DNA of 64,000 bases from DAIDKA01 sp036267975 (GTDB lineage: Bacteria > Pseudomonadota > Gammaproteobacteria > Steroidobacterales > Steroidobacteraceae): positions 62,001 to 126,000 of the forward strand of contig DATAVA010000001.1 in NCBI GenBank assembly GCA_036267975.1, given 5' to 3'. Below the pieces are notes generated by a model. The model saw only the letters and a list, made by a program, of their open reading frames with translations, did no database searches and had not been told where the DNA came from. The translations under genes and the position numbers were made by a program. Each line of letters begins with the position of its first letter. Positions within the stretch are counted from its first letter, which is position 1. Shown here in pieces: positions 49,724-58,896 of the stretch.

Positions 49724-50656
49724 CTAGTTGCCAGCGGCTGTCTGCGGGAACAGCATTACGAAACCCTTCCCATCCGGCGTCAGGTCGTACTGACGCCGCA
49801 GCCCGCCCTGCCGGAAGCCCTTGATCGGCAGCGCCACGGGATCGCCGGCCTTCGGGCCGCCGCCGGTGGCAATGACCAGCTGAAACATCTGATCGTCCTG
49901 ATCGAAGTACAGCTTTGCGCCATCGGGCGACCACTGCGGGTGGCTGCCGCCGTTCTTCGTGAGCTGCAGGCGCTTGCCTGAGATCGGCAGCGGCTCCAGC
50001 CACACTTCCGGCCGGCCGGTTTCATCGGACGCATACGCGATCCATCGGCCATCAGGGGAGATGGAGCTGCTGTATTGCGCGGAGCCGGGCTGGTCGACGA
50101 GGCGCGTGACCTTTCTCGTGCGCGGGTCAAGCTGCGCGATGCCGTAATCCTTGTCACCCTTCAGCGTGAGGAAGGTGACCCGACCGTTCCGGTCGATGCT
50201 CTGCGGTGCGAGTCCATCGCCGATGTACAGCGGCTGTTCGGTGATATTCGCAATCACGCGCGCCTGGTACAAATCATCAGAGCCATTGCCCGACCCCTGG
50301 AACACGACCCACTGCTCGTCGGGCGACCAGACCGGCGCGAGGTTGCGCGGCTCGATGATGGTTTGCGGCAGCGCGCGCCGCTTGTCCAGCTTGTCCAGGT
50401 CCGCCACGTACACCTTCGAGCTCTGCGCGGCGGTTGCGCTGGCGGGCGGATCGGTGAGCTCGAAGGTCACCTGCTCGCCGTCGGGTGCGACGCGCGGAGC
50501 GACCACCGAATCGGGCAGGTCGCCCAGCACCGTCTTATGGCCCTGCATGTCCACCAGGACGACCTGGACGTTGTTGCTCTGCGGCTCGGCGGCATCGCCC
50601 ACCGTAATGCCTGCAATGCCCATGAAGCAGGCCGCCAGACTCAGGACTTTGCGCAT
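49724..50656 (-). CDS. TolB-like PD40 beta-propeller, exported
   Basis: A 310-residue protein with a signal peptide (RKVLSLAACFMGIAGITVGDA-A). It is followed by WD40-like PD40 repeats: APRVAPDGEQVTFELTD, APVWSPDEQWVVFQG, SSSISPDGRWIAYASDE, HPQWSPDGAKLYFDQDD and YDLTPDGKGFVMLFP. Such propellers occur in TolB and in secreted peptidases or sensors; no peptidase domain is attached. It stands alone between convergent metF-like and divergent beta-helix genes. Its exact partner is unknown. Confidence 0.83.
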   Translation of the reverse strand: MRKVLSLAACFMGIAGITVGDAAEPQSNNVQVVLVDMQGHKTVLGDLPDSVVAPRVAPDGEQVTFELTDPPASATAAQSSKVYVADLDKLDKRRALPQTIIEPRNLAPVWSPDEQWVVFQGSGNGSDDLYQARVIANITEQPLYIGDGLAPQSIDRNGRVTFLTLKGDKDYGIAQLDPRTRKVTRLVDQPGSAQYSSSISPDGRWIAYASDETGRPEVWLEPLPISGKRLQLTKNGGSHPQWSPDGAKLYFDQDDQMFQLVIATGGGPKAGDPVALPIKGFRQGGLRRQYDLTPDGKGFVMLFPQTAAGN

Positions 50657-50777
50657 CAGTTTCCCCGATTTCTTGATTCCCACCGGCCGCCGAGTTTACT
50701 GGAGTCCTGGTGAATTCGGAAAAAAGGACGCGCTAACCGTCGTATACTCGCGGCAGCAAAAAACCTGAGCAGGTACC

Positions 50778-52901
50778 GTGACCAGAACCGCATGTCCCGA
50801 TACGACGCGTGCCCTGTCGCACGTGCTGCTTGTAACGCTGGGGATGCTCCTACCCACGGCCGGCGCCTTCGCACAGACTCCGGCGCCTGCGCCGCAAGCG
50901 GCTGTGCACCAGACTCACCCGCAGCGCCAGACGGTCGCCGGCAACTTCTGGGTCGAACCGGCAACCTTGCGATCGCTGGGATTCGAATGGCGTATTGCGG
51001 GCGACGACAACCGCAACGCAAGCGTGCAGGTCAGTTATCGCCGCAAGGGCGAGGCGGCCTGGCATAAAGCCCTGCCGTTGTTCCGCTTGCAGCACGAAGC
51101 CGTGAACGGTGGATTGCCGCGCGACGGCGACGGGCAGCACTTCAACCGCTATGTCGCGCCCAATATGTTTGCGGGCAGCATCCTGAATCTCGCGCCGGAT
51201 ACCGAGTACGAGGCACGCCTGGTGCTCTCCGACCCGGATGGAGTGAGCGGAATCAGGACCCGAACCGTCAGCGTCCGTACCCGCCGCGAACCGCAACCTG
51301 CCCCGGGTGGCCGCGTCTACCACGTGTATCCGTTCGACTTCAAAGGCACGCGGCTGCAACCCGGCTTTACGGGCCTGCTGGCGGCCTACTACCTGGGATC
51401 GGACCAGTCCGACCACTCGCGTGAAATGCCACCGCGTGTGCAACCGGGCGATACGATTCTGGTCCATGCGGGCGTCTATAAGGACAACCGTTTCGTCTAC
51501 AGTGGTTTTGACCGCAGCATCGCGGCCTACGGAACGCCTTTCGATGGCACCTACTACCTGACGCAGAGCGGCACGGCCGACAAACCCATTGTCATCAAGG
51601 CCGCCGGCGACGGCGAGGTCGTGTTCGATGGCGACGGCTGCGACAACCTCTTCAACCTCATGGGCGGCAACTACAACTACTTTGAAGGCATCACCGTCCG
51701 CAATACGAATGTCGCCTTCAAGCTTGGCATCAAGAATATCGCCGGTTCCAGCGGCTTCACGCTCAAGCACAGCCGGGTGTATGACGTGGGACGGGTCATC
51801 GAGGCCGGCTGGTCCGGCTCGAAGGATTTCTACATTGCCGACAATGTCTTCATCGGACGCCATGATCCGCTCAAATTGCAAAGCTGGTTCACCCCGGAGG
51901 TGTGGGCAAAATTCCCCGGCTATCCGGCGCTGATCAAGTCGGAATACGCCGTCAAGGTCTATGGCCAGGGCCATGTCGTGGAATACAACTACGTAGCGAA
52001 CTGGCACGACGGCATCGACGTGGACACCTATGGCGATCCGGACGGGACACCGAATGAACTTCGCGATCGGGTTCCGGTCGCCATCGACATCAACAACAAC
52101 GATATCTACAACGCCGATGACAACTGCATCGAAGCCGACGGCGGCGCGCACAACATCCGCGTATTCCAGAACCGCTGCTTCAATTCCACCGGCGGTGCGT
52201 TGAGCGCCCAGCCCATATTCGGCGGCCCGCTCTACTTCTATCAGAACCTGGTGTATGGCCAGACCACCGGCGGGTACCTGAAGCTCGTCGACACCCCGGC
52301 GGGCGTTCTCATCTACCAGAATACGTTCATCGGCCAGGCACGCTACTCGGGTCCTGCTTCAAATGTTCACTTTCGCAACAACCTGATACTGGCCGACGGC
52401 TGGACCTCGATTCTGTTTTCCCTGAAATCATTCACCAGTTATTCCGATTCGGATTTCAACGGCTTTCGCACCACCCCGGGCGCCGAACATTCCTTTGAAT
52501 GGGACACACCGGCGGGTGGCCAACGCACGGATTACCAGAGCAAGCTGGCCGTGCGGCAGTTCAAGACCCTGCAGGAGTTCCGCGACGCAACCGGCAACGA
52601 CATCCACAGCGTCAGCGTCGATTATGGGATCTTTGCCAATGTGCCGATGCCCGACCGGTCCGATCCGCAGCACCTCTACAATCCTGAGGACCTGGACTTC
52701 CGACTGAAGTCGGGAAGCGCTGCAATCGATGCCGGGATGGAGCTGCCCACCATTACGGATGGCTTCACCGGCAAGGCGCCGGACCTCGGCGCCTACGAAC
52801 TGGGCCGCCCGGTCCCACATTACGGACCCCGATCAGCGCCGGCCGGTGCGCCCGCAGCGGACGCGGCGCGATCCTTCCGAGGCCCACCACTGAATCAGTA
52901 A
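50778..52901 (+). CDS. Secreted right-handed beta-helix protein (polysaccharide-lyase-like)
   Basis: A 707-residue exported protein starting at GTG with AGCAGG upstream. Signal peptide: LSHVLLVTLGMLLPTAGAFAQ. A fibronectin-like N-terminal domain (about 50-165, LNLAPDTEYEARLVLSDPDG) precedes a parallel beta helix: RVQPGDTILVHAGVYKDN, NYNYFEGITVRNTNVAF, SRVYDVGRVIEAG, AIDINNNDIYNADDNCIEAD and IRVFQNRCFNSTGGALS. It ends with DLGAYELGRPVP, typical of secreted helix proteins. Substrate and catalytic residues are not evident, so an acidic polysaccharide lyase or epimerase role is only a suggestion. ddl follows by 2 bp. Confidence 0.8.
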   Translation: MTRTACPDTTRALSHVLLVTLGMLLPTAGAFAQTPAPAPQAAVHQTHPQRQTVAGNFWVEPATLRSLGFEWRIAGDDNRNASVQVSYRRKGEAAWHKALPLFRLQHEAVNGGLPRDGDGQHFNRYVAPNMFAGSILNLAPDTEYEARLVLSDPDGVSGIRTRTVSVRTRREPQPAPGGRVYHVYPFDFKGTRLQPGFTGLLAAYYLGSDQSDHSREMPPRVQPGDTILVHAGVYKDNRFVYSGFDRSIAAYGTPFDGTYYLTQSGTADKPIVIKAAGDGEVVFDGDGCDNLFNLMGGNYNYFEGITVRNTNVAFKLGIKNIAGSSGFTLKHSRVYDVGRVIEAGWSGSKDFYIADNVFIGRHDPLKLQSWFTPEVWAKFPGYPALIKSEYAVKVYGQGHVVEYNYVANWHDGIDVDTYGDPDGTPNELRDRVPVAIDINNNDIYNADDNCIEADGGAHNIRVFQNRCFNSTGGALSAQPIFGGPLYFYQNLVYGQTTGGYLKLVDTPAGVLIYQNTFIGQARYSGPASNVHFRNNLILADGWTSILFSLKSFTSYSDSDFNGFRTTPGAEHSFEWDTPAGGQRTDYQSKLAVRQFKTLQEFRDATGNDIHSVSVDYGIFANVPMPDRSDPQHLYNPEDLDFRLKSGSAAIDAGMELPTITDGFTGKAPDLGAYELGRPVPHYGPRSAPAGAPAADAARSFRGPPLNQ

Positions 52902-52903
52902 TC

Positions 52904-53905
52904 ATGCGGATTGCCGTTCTGTTTGGCGGTACCAGCGAGGAGCGCGACGTGTCGATCGCCAGCGCCGCACAGATCATTCCCGCGCTGCGCGCCCTGGGGC
53001 ACGATGTTCATGCGGTGGACACCGCGACCGGGCGGTTGCCACCGGATGATGAGCAGCGCTTGCTGGCAAACCGGGTCGCACCCGCCCCGCCTTCGAGCAC
53101 TGCGATCGATCAGGTGCGCGCCCGCGCGATCAGTCTGTCGCCGGCCGAGTTTGACATCCGTGACACCGATGTGGTGTTCCTCGCGCTGCACGGCGGCGCG
53201 GGGGAGGACGGGCGGATTCAGGCATTGCTGGATTTGGCAGGCATGCGCTACACCGGCAGCAACCATATCGCCAGCGCCGCAGCCATGGACAAGGACCTGG
53301 CAAAACGACTGTTCAGATCCATTGCGGTGCCCACCGCGGATTGGCTGATGGCGCCGGTGGAAATTGAGGTCGTGGAGCGGAATCTGGGGTGGCCGGTGGT
53401 CGTCAAGCCCAGCAAACAAGGTTCGACCGTTGGGTTGACCGTGGTCCGCGATCCGGGTGGACTTGGTGCTGCGATCGAAGCGGCTAGGGCTTTCGATGAC
53501 GAGGTAATGATCGAGAAGTTCATTGCCGGACGCGAATTCACCGTCGGGATACTTGATCGGCAGGCACTGCCGGTCGGCGAAATCATTCCGCCCGGGGAAA
53601 TCTTCGACTATGTGTCCAAATACCAGCACGGCGGCGCACGCGAAGTGTTTCCGGCCCAGATTCCAGCACACGAGGCTGCGCTGCTGCAGGAATACGCGTT
53701 GCGGGCGCACCAGGTATTGAAACTGGGCGCGTACAGTCGCATCGATTTTCGGCGTGACGCCGCAGGAAATTTCTGGTGCCTGGAGGCGAACTCACTGCCC
53801 GGCATGACCTCGACCAGCCTGCTGCCACAGGCGGCAGCCGCCGCCGGCATCGACTTTCCGAGGTTGCTGGAAAGGATCTGCAGGGGCGCCATCAAGCCGC
53901 GCTAG
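52904..53905 (+). CDS. ddl: D-alanine--D-alanine ligase
   Basis: Ddl makes the D-Ala-D-Ala dipeptide of peptidoglycan. All ATP-grasp elements are seen in 333 residues: IAVLFGGTSEERDVSIASA, LALHGGAGEDGRIQALLDLAG, NHIASAAAMDKDLAKRLF, VVKPSKQGSTVGLTVV, EKFIAGREFTVGIL and ANSLPGMTSTSLLPQAA. It is outside the division-and-cell-wall cluster and sits 2 bp after the beta-helix gene, so it may be a second, specialised ddl. The Asp/Tyr specificity residues suggest D-Ala rather than D-lactate, but I cannot be certain. Confidence 0.93.
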   Translation: MRIAVLFGGTSEERDVSIASAAQIIPALRALGHDVHAVDTATGRLPPDDEQRLLANRVAPAPPSSTAIDQVRARAISLSPAEFDIRDTDVVFLALHGGAGEDGRIQALLDLAGMRYTGSNHIASAAAMDKDLAKRLFRSIAVPTADWLMAPVEIEVVERNLGWPVVVKPSKQGSTVGLTVVRDPGGLGAAIEAARAFDDEVMIEKFIAGREFTVGILDRQALPVGEIIPPGEIFDYVSKYQHGGAREVFPAQIPAHEAALLQEYALRAHQVLKLGAYSRIDFRRDAAGNFWCLEANSLPGMTSTSLLPQAAAAAGIDFPRLLERICRGAIKPR

Positions 53906-53980
53906 CCACAAACTTTCATTTTCCCGTCCGCGGTGGGAAGATCGCCACGCGCCAAGGCCAGAATGCGGGGGTTTCCAGTC

Positions 53981-54436
53981 ATGCGAACATCCACTGTGCT
54001 GCGTACCATGGGAATGACTGTTGGTGCGCTCACGATCGCCACGGTGATGGCAGCGCCGCCACCAATCACGACGCCGCAATTCACGACACCACAAGCGGTA
54101 ATCCCGTGGTCGGCATTGGATGCCGCGGCACCTCAATGGATCAAGTATCACGTATCGCTTTCCGGGGAAGATGCTCTGGCCAGACTGCGGGTTTCGAATC
54201 CACGCCACTACGCGATCGCGATCCAGGTCCTGGCAGCGGCAAACGAGATTTGTGATGCCGCCAAGACCGGCCCCGTAGCGACGATGTTCGACGCCAGCGA
54301 TGTCTTCTGTGCCCAGGGCTTCTGGGCGACCAGCAATCCACCCAAGCGCTATCTGCAGTTCCGGATCGATGATACGGACTACAGTGCATTGGTCGTGACC
54401 CACCTCGCTCCTCCGAAGCTCGAGCCGACCCACTGA
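53981..54436 (+). CDS. Exported protein of unknown function (151 aa)
   Basis: I do not recognise a family. A signal peptide (VLRTMGMTVGALTIATVMAAP) is followed by a Pro/Thr-rich spacer ITTPQFTTPQAVIPW and a compact domain with two cysteines (NEICDAAK, DVFCAQGF) that could form a disulfide. It ends YLQFRIDDTDYSALVVTHLA. Start ATG at 53981 has GGGGG upstream; in-frame ATGs at 53933 and 53963 would place a polar extension ahead of the signal. It lies between ddl and creD. Confidence 0.62.
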   Translation: MRTSTVLRTMGMTVGALTIATVMAAPPPITTPQFTTPQAVIPWSALDAAAPQWIKYHVSLSGEDALARLRVSNPRHYAIAIQVLAAANEICDAAKTGPVATMFDASDVFCAQGFWATSNPPKRYLQFRIDDTDYSALVVTHLAPPKLEPTH

Positions 54437-54570
54437 ACTGCGCAGGAAACTGCGGGGCCAAGTCCTTCGTCCGCTCGGCGCTGCGCGCGTCGACTGACAC
54501 TTTTTGCCATGATTGCCCCACGAGCTCTCCACTTTGCCGAGCAAAGCTTGCTCCGCAATCTGGAGATCAC

Positions 54571-55896
54571 ATGATGAAGAACTCGGCGTCGGTGAAGGCT
54601 GCCATTCTGATTGGCATTGCCCTGCTGCTGTTGATTCCACTGTCCTTGCTCCAAAATCTCGTGGCAGAGCGAGTCAGTCAACGCGACTCGGCCGTCTCGT
54701 CGGTTGCCCATGGTTGGGGCGACCGCCAATGGCTCAGTGGTCCAATTATTGCCGTCCCTGTGACCTCGGGTGACGATAATGTCAGCCCACACGATTGGTA
54801 CGTGCTGCCGGACATTCTGGACTTCACCGTGGATCTGCAGGTCCAGCAGGCGCCTCGCGCCGTCGGAACCTATAGGGTCCCGGTATACGTCGCGCATGTC
54901 CGTGCCACAGGCGAGTTCGATATTGCCCGCGAAATCTCACGCTTGAACAGAAGCGACCCCGGGCTACGGGTTCATCTCAGTCAGGCACGCCTGTTGCTGC
55001 CCGTGAATGATTTGCGGGGATTGCGATCCCTGCACTCGGCATCGCGCGAATTCCAGGATTTCGAGCCCTCCGCAGGCTTTCCCATTCCGACACTCGCGGC
55101 GACATTGAGCCCGGGCACTGACGTGTCAACGGGCCGCCACGGCTTTGATCTGACATTCGACGTCGCCGGCACCCAGGCGCTGCAGTTCCTGCCGTTGGCG
55201 AGGACAATGCGAGTCCACAGCCGCGGCAATTGGCCCGATCCCGGATTCACCGCCGGCTTTCTTCCCCTCGAGCATCGGATCGATGCCGCCGGCTTCAGCG
55301 CCAATTGGCAGATCCTGGACTTCAATCGATCTTATGGGGATCGTTGGTTCCAGGATTCCGTAGCAGCGCCGACAATCCTGAACAGTGGATTCGGCATCGA
55401 TCTGGTGCAACCCGTGGACATCTATCAACGCAGCACGCGCGCCGTCAAATACGGTGGACTGTTTATCGCACTGAGCTTCATGACACTGTTCCTGGTTGAG
55501 TCGCGACAGCGCCGACCGATCCATCCGATTCAGTATGGGCTGATGGGTCTGGCCCTGAGCGTGTTCTATCTGCTGTTACTCGCGCTTTCCGAACATATCG
55601 GCTTTAGCGGTGCATATGTTCTGGCAACAATTTCGCTGTGCACCCTCGTGGGGCTCTATCTTGCCGGCGCTTTGGCTAACGCCGGCGCGGGCGTCGCTTC
55701 CGGTACCATATTCGCCGCTACCTATGCACTGCTCTATCTGCTGGTGACTACTGACAACTATGCGTTGCTGGCAGGATCGATTGCGCTGTTTACGATCCTG
55801 ACCGTCGTCATGCTGATGACGCGCAGGCTGGACTGGTATGCACAGCAAGACCTGGTGACTGCCAGCATCGATTCTGCGTCACAGAGCGAGGCGTAA
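54571..55896 (+). CDS. creD: CreD-family inner-membrane protein
   Basis: A 441-residue member of the CreD family, associated with beta-lactam and cell-envelope stress responses. It has an N-terminal helix (ILIGIALLLLIPLSLL), a large periplasmic domain with LSGPIIAVPV, DVSTGRHGFDLTFDVAGTQALQFLPL and GFSANWQILDFNRSYGDRW. A C-terminal membrane bundle (about 300-430) contains DIYQRSTRAVKYGGLFIALSFMTLFLVE. TGGAGA lies 6 nt before the first ATG. The usual partner two-component system creBC is not present. Its end overlaps the convergent hydroxylase by 18 bp. Confidence 0.92.
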   Translation: MMKNSASVKAAILIGIALLLLIPLSLLQNLVAERVSQRDSAVSSVAHGWGDRQWLSGPIIAVPVTSGDDNVSPHDWYVLPDILDFTVDLQVQQAPRAVGTYRVPVYVAHVRATGEFDIAREISRLNRSDPGLRVHLSQARLLLPVNDLRGLRSLHSASREFQDFEPSAGFPIPTLAATLSPGTDVSTGRHGFDLTFDVAGTQALQFLPLARTMRVHSRGNWPDPGFTAGFLPLEHRIDAAGFSANWQILDFNRSYGDRWFQDSVAAPTILNSGFGIDLVQPVDIYQRSTRAVKYGGLFIALSFMTLFLVESRQRRPIHPIQYGLMGLALSVFYLLLLALSEHIGFSGAYVLATISLCTLVGLYLAGALANAGAGVASGTIFAATYALLYLLVTTDNYALLAGSIALFTILTVVMLMTRRLDWYAQQDLVTASIDSASQSEA

Positions 55897-57399
55897 CCCG
55901 TGCTGCCACAGATAGCGTTCAATGATTGCCGGATCCTGCTCCTTGTGCGCCAGGGCAATGTAGGCGTCCGGACGGATGAGATACATCGCATCCTTGGTAA
56001 ATCCAGCCGCTGCATACGCGGCCTCCCACTCGAACGCCTGAAGGGTAACCCGGGACGCGCACCATGCAGCGAGGTTCGCACTAACGCTGCCGTAGACATG
56101 CAGCTGCCACTGTGGTGTTGCGAGCGTATCAAAGTTATCGCGGTGCGAAGTCTTTGCCCACGGCAGCCGATCGCCGCCGTGAATCCGGCCGGCCGAGCCA
56201 CTGCTGATGGCACTCATCCGATAGTCAATCACCAGCTGGGAGACTGCGCGGAACAAATACTTGCGGGCGGCTGCCAGCTTGAAAAGTGCCGGCAAAGCGA
56301 TGGGTACGATGCGCATGCGGATGAACGCAGCGGTCCGGCTTTCGGCCGTTGCGAGCGTGAAGCCGCGATCCGTCGTGGCCACCAGCTTGAGCGCGAATGC
56401 CCGGCGTTCGACTTCGTAGCTATCCAGGAGCGCATCGGATGCATGCTCGTCCAGCACGCCGTGCAACTTCCAGGCGAGATTGATGGCATCTCCGATCCCG
56501 GTATTCATCCCCTGACCACCGGCAGGACTATGGATATGGGCCGCATCGCCCAACAGGAAGATGCGGCCCTGACGGAAGCGGTCCGCAACCCGATGATGAA
56601 CGTGGTAGGTCGAAAACCAGTTGACCGTCCGAACCTTCACCTTCATGTGTTCGATGGCGGCCGCACTCACATCATCGAAGCGCAGCTTCTCAGGATGCGC
56701 CGCGCGCGCGCCGCGGACGGTTCCGATCAGTCTCGCCCGCCCCGCGCCTTTCAACGGGAATACCGCCAGGAAATCGGCCTGGTCCAGACCGATATGGAGC
56801 TCGCCATCGAGCGCCGGCCCTGCGCCATCGATGTCAGCGACGTAGAACAGCTGATCGTAGGTGCCACCCGGGTATCCCGCGCCGATGCCCTGTCGCACGA
56901 TCGATCGCGCGCCATCGCAACCGGCAAGATAGTCGAACTTGCATGACTCTTCGCGACCATCGGCGGTACGCACGGTTGCACTGACGGCGTCGGATGATGA
57001 ATTGAAGCGCAGCAACTCAGTATTGCGTTCGATGATCACGCCGGCGGCGGCAAGGCGCTCAATAAGCAGCAGTTCGTGCTGATCCTGCGGGAAAACGAAC
57101 GGGCCGTAAGGCGAGAGATTCTCCGCAATAGTTTCAAATGAGACCCGCGCGGCCCGTTTGCCGCGCGCCCACAGATTGATGGCGGGAACCTTGTGTCCCC
57201 GTTGCAGAACCGAGTCAGTCAGATCGAGCTGCCGATACAGTTCAAGCGTACGAGCCTGGACGGCTAGCGCTCGGGAAGTCGTGCCGGCAGCCGCCGTCTT
57301 GTCGATGATACGAACGTTGACGCCCAGTTTCGTAAGCCACAGCGCCAGCACCAAGCCGGTGGGGCCGGCGCCGGCGATGAGGACGTCGCCGCGTTTCAT
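55879..57399 (-). CDS. FAD-dependent aromatic hydroxylase (PheA/TfdB type)
   Basis: A 506-residue group A flavin monooxygenase. Motifs: GAGPTGLVLALWLTKLG (dinucleotide fold), the DG motif CDGARSIVRQGIG and the GD motif FLLGDAAHIHSPAGGQGMNTGIGDAINL. A thioredoxin-like C-terminal domain follows (QWQLHVYGSVSANL), as in phenol and 2,4-dichlorophenol hydroxylases. Relatives hydroxylate phenols, resorcinol or 3-(3-hydroxyphenyl)propionate with NAD(P)H. It shares an ATGA overlap with the upstream tannase-type esterase, so it may act on the acid or phenol that enzyme releases (inference). Confidence 0.87.
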   Translation of the reverse strand: MKRGDVLIAGAGPTGLVLALWLTKLGVNVRIIDKTAAAGTTSRALAVQARTLELYRQLDLTDSVLQRGHKVPAINLWARGKRAARVSFETIAENLSPYGPFVFPQDQHELLLIERLAAAGVIIERNTELLRFNSSSDAVSATVRTADGREESCKFDYLAGCDGARSIVRQGIGAGYPGGTYDQLFYVADIDGAGPALDGELHIGLDQADFLAVFPLKGAGRARLIGTVRGARAAHPEKLRFDDVSAAAIEHMKVKVRTVNWFSTYHVHHRVADRFRQGRIFLLGDAAHIHSPAGGQGMNTGIGDAINLAWKLHGVLDEHASDALLDSYEVERRAFALKLVATTDRGFTLATAESRTAAFIRMRIVPIALPALFKLAAARKYLFRAVSQLVIDYRMSAISSGSAGRIHGGDRLPWAKTSHRDNFDTLATPQWQLHVYGSVSANLAAWCASRVTLQAFEWEAAYAAAGFTKDAMYLIRPDAYIALAHKEQDPAIIERYLWQHGLRLAL

Positions 57400-58892
57400 T
57401 TCTGCGGCGCGCCGCAGCTGAAGTTCGCGGCATCATCGATGCTGCCGCGGCCGTTGTAGCGCGCGACCTGCGGATAGGCGCACAGCGGCCGCGTGCGGTC
57501 CACTTTTCCGGAGGTTCGATGCGCCGCGACGATTTGCTGTGGCGCGTTGCCCTGCTCGACCCACTGCTCGAGGGCACTCAAACTGTCGAAATCGTCAGGC
57601 CCCTCCCCGCCCGCGCAATGCGCCATTCCGGGAGCCATGAACAGTCTGATCCAGCTTTCGGCCTGCTTCGGATCCGGACTCAATCTGAGCGCGGAAGAGA
57701 AAAAATCGATGGTCGATCCGGGAGCCACCTGCTGATCGGCCCAGCCGTGATACAGCAGCAGCTTGCCACCGTGTTGCGCGAAGGGCCCTAGGTGCGGATC
57801 CATTTCATCAAGGTCGCGGTCAATGGCATGGGCCTTGGCGGCATCCCGGTCCAGATCGAACGTGTGCCAATCCCAGCTCGCATCCTGATAGACCACGTAA
57901 CGGAATTCATCCACGAACAGGTCGGCGGGTGCCGGACCGGCTGCCATCCGCCCCCAGCGCATTTCCGTACCCGGCTCGAGCCCCGCAAACAGTACCTCGC
58001 CCGTTTTGCCGGTTGCCGGACTGATCATCGTGCGCGCCGTCTGTACCTGCCGTGCGGTGAGGCAATCCGGTCCGTCCTGGGCCCCGCATTGCAGCTTCGC
58101 GAAATCGACATGGCAGTTGCGAGGGTCACTGATCAGCCCGTCCCTCACGCCATCCTGCGCATCACACGCGGCCAGGACAGCAGCGTGGATCACCGGGTAT
58201 TTGCTGGGCGGAATGTACGCCGCTGGGTCACTCAAGGACTGCACTGTCAGCCATAGCGCCCACGCATTGCGCCGGATGTTGGCCGGATCCCCCGCAATGA
58301 TCCCGTCGAACTCATCCGGGTAGCGATAAGCCTGGATCAGACCTTCGCGACCGCCGCCCGAACACCCCTGCCAGTAGGAATGGCTCGCGGCCCGACCGTA
58401 AAGCGCCTTGAGGAGCGCCTTGGCCTCGACCGTGCTCTCGTGCTCGGCGCGATACGCGAAATCGATCAGTTTCTGCGGGTGACCCAATGCAAAGCTGCCG
58501 CTGCCACCGCTATGACCGTCATCGGTCGCCAGCGTGGCATACCCGCGACGCAGTCCCCGTGCGAGACCCGCGAAGTCGACGGCACCGCCCCAACCGCCAC
58601 TGCCGATTGCCAGCAACTTGCCGTTCCAGTTCGCAGGCAGCCAGATTTCTGCGCCGATGTCAGAGTCGGACGTCGGCTTCAGTCTGACGATGACGCGACA
58701 GAACGCGGGCAGTTGCTGCAGCGCATTCGCGCCGTCCGGTGGCGTGAAACTGCCCCCTGCAACTGTTTGGGCCGCGACGATTGCACCCTTCGCGGTACTC
58801 AGCGCGGCAAGACCCTCGCAGCCCGCTGCGTGAACGGCAGTCGACAAAATGGCGACCGCCGCGCTAATCAACAATGCGCCGTGGATTTTCAT
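57396..58892 (-). CDS. Tannase/feruloyl esterase family hydrolase
   Basis: A 498-residue secreted serine esterase. A signal peptide (KIHGALLISAAVAILSTAVHA-A) is followed by an alpha/beta-hydrolase fold with the nucleophile motif GCSGGGREGLIQA (Ser in GCSGG), the insert NAWALWLTVQSL, Asp in YHGWADQQVAPGS and catalytic His in APGMAHCAGGEGPDDF. Family members cleave gallic-acid esters of tannins or ferulate from plant polymers. The end abuts the putA gene by 4 bp on the same strand. Confidence 0.87.
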   Translation of the reverse strand: MKIHGALLISAAVAILSTAVHAAGCEGLAALSTAKGAIVAAQTVAGGSFTPPDGANALQQLPAFCRVIVRLKPTSDSDIGAEIWLPANWNGKLLAIGSGGWGGAVDFAGLARGLRRGYATLATDDGHSGGSGSFALGHPQKLIDFAYRAEHESTVEAKALLKALYGRAASHSYWQGCSGGGREGLIQAYRYPDEFDGIIAGDPANIRRNAWALWLTVQSLSDPAAYIPPSKYPVIHAAVLAACDAQDGVRDGLISDPRNCHVDFAKLQCGAQDGPDCLTARQVQTARTMISPATGKTGEVLFAGLEPGTEMRWGRMAAGPAPADLFVDEFRYVVYQDASWDWHTFDLDRDAAKAHAIDRDLDEMDPHLGPFAQHGGKLLLYHGWADQQVAPGSTIDFFSSALRLSPDPKQAESWIRLFMAPGMAHCAGGEGPDDFDSLSALEQWVEQGNAPQQIVAAHRTSGKVDRTRPLCAYPQVARYNGRGSIDDAANFSCGAPQK

Positions 58893-58896
58893 GTTT

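Noticed and set aside
49710..49736. Inverted repeat CCGCTG...CAGCGG between the metF-like and propeller genes
   Set aside because: It overlaps the last codons of the propeller gene and lacks a T-run, so terminator status is doubtful.
50850..52151. A 433-residue minus-strand frame inside the beta-helix gene
   Set aside because: It is Val/Asp/Arg-rich antisense of the Asn/Asp-rich helix repeats, not a protein family.
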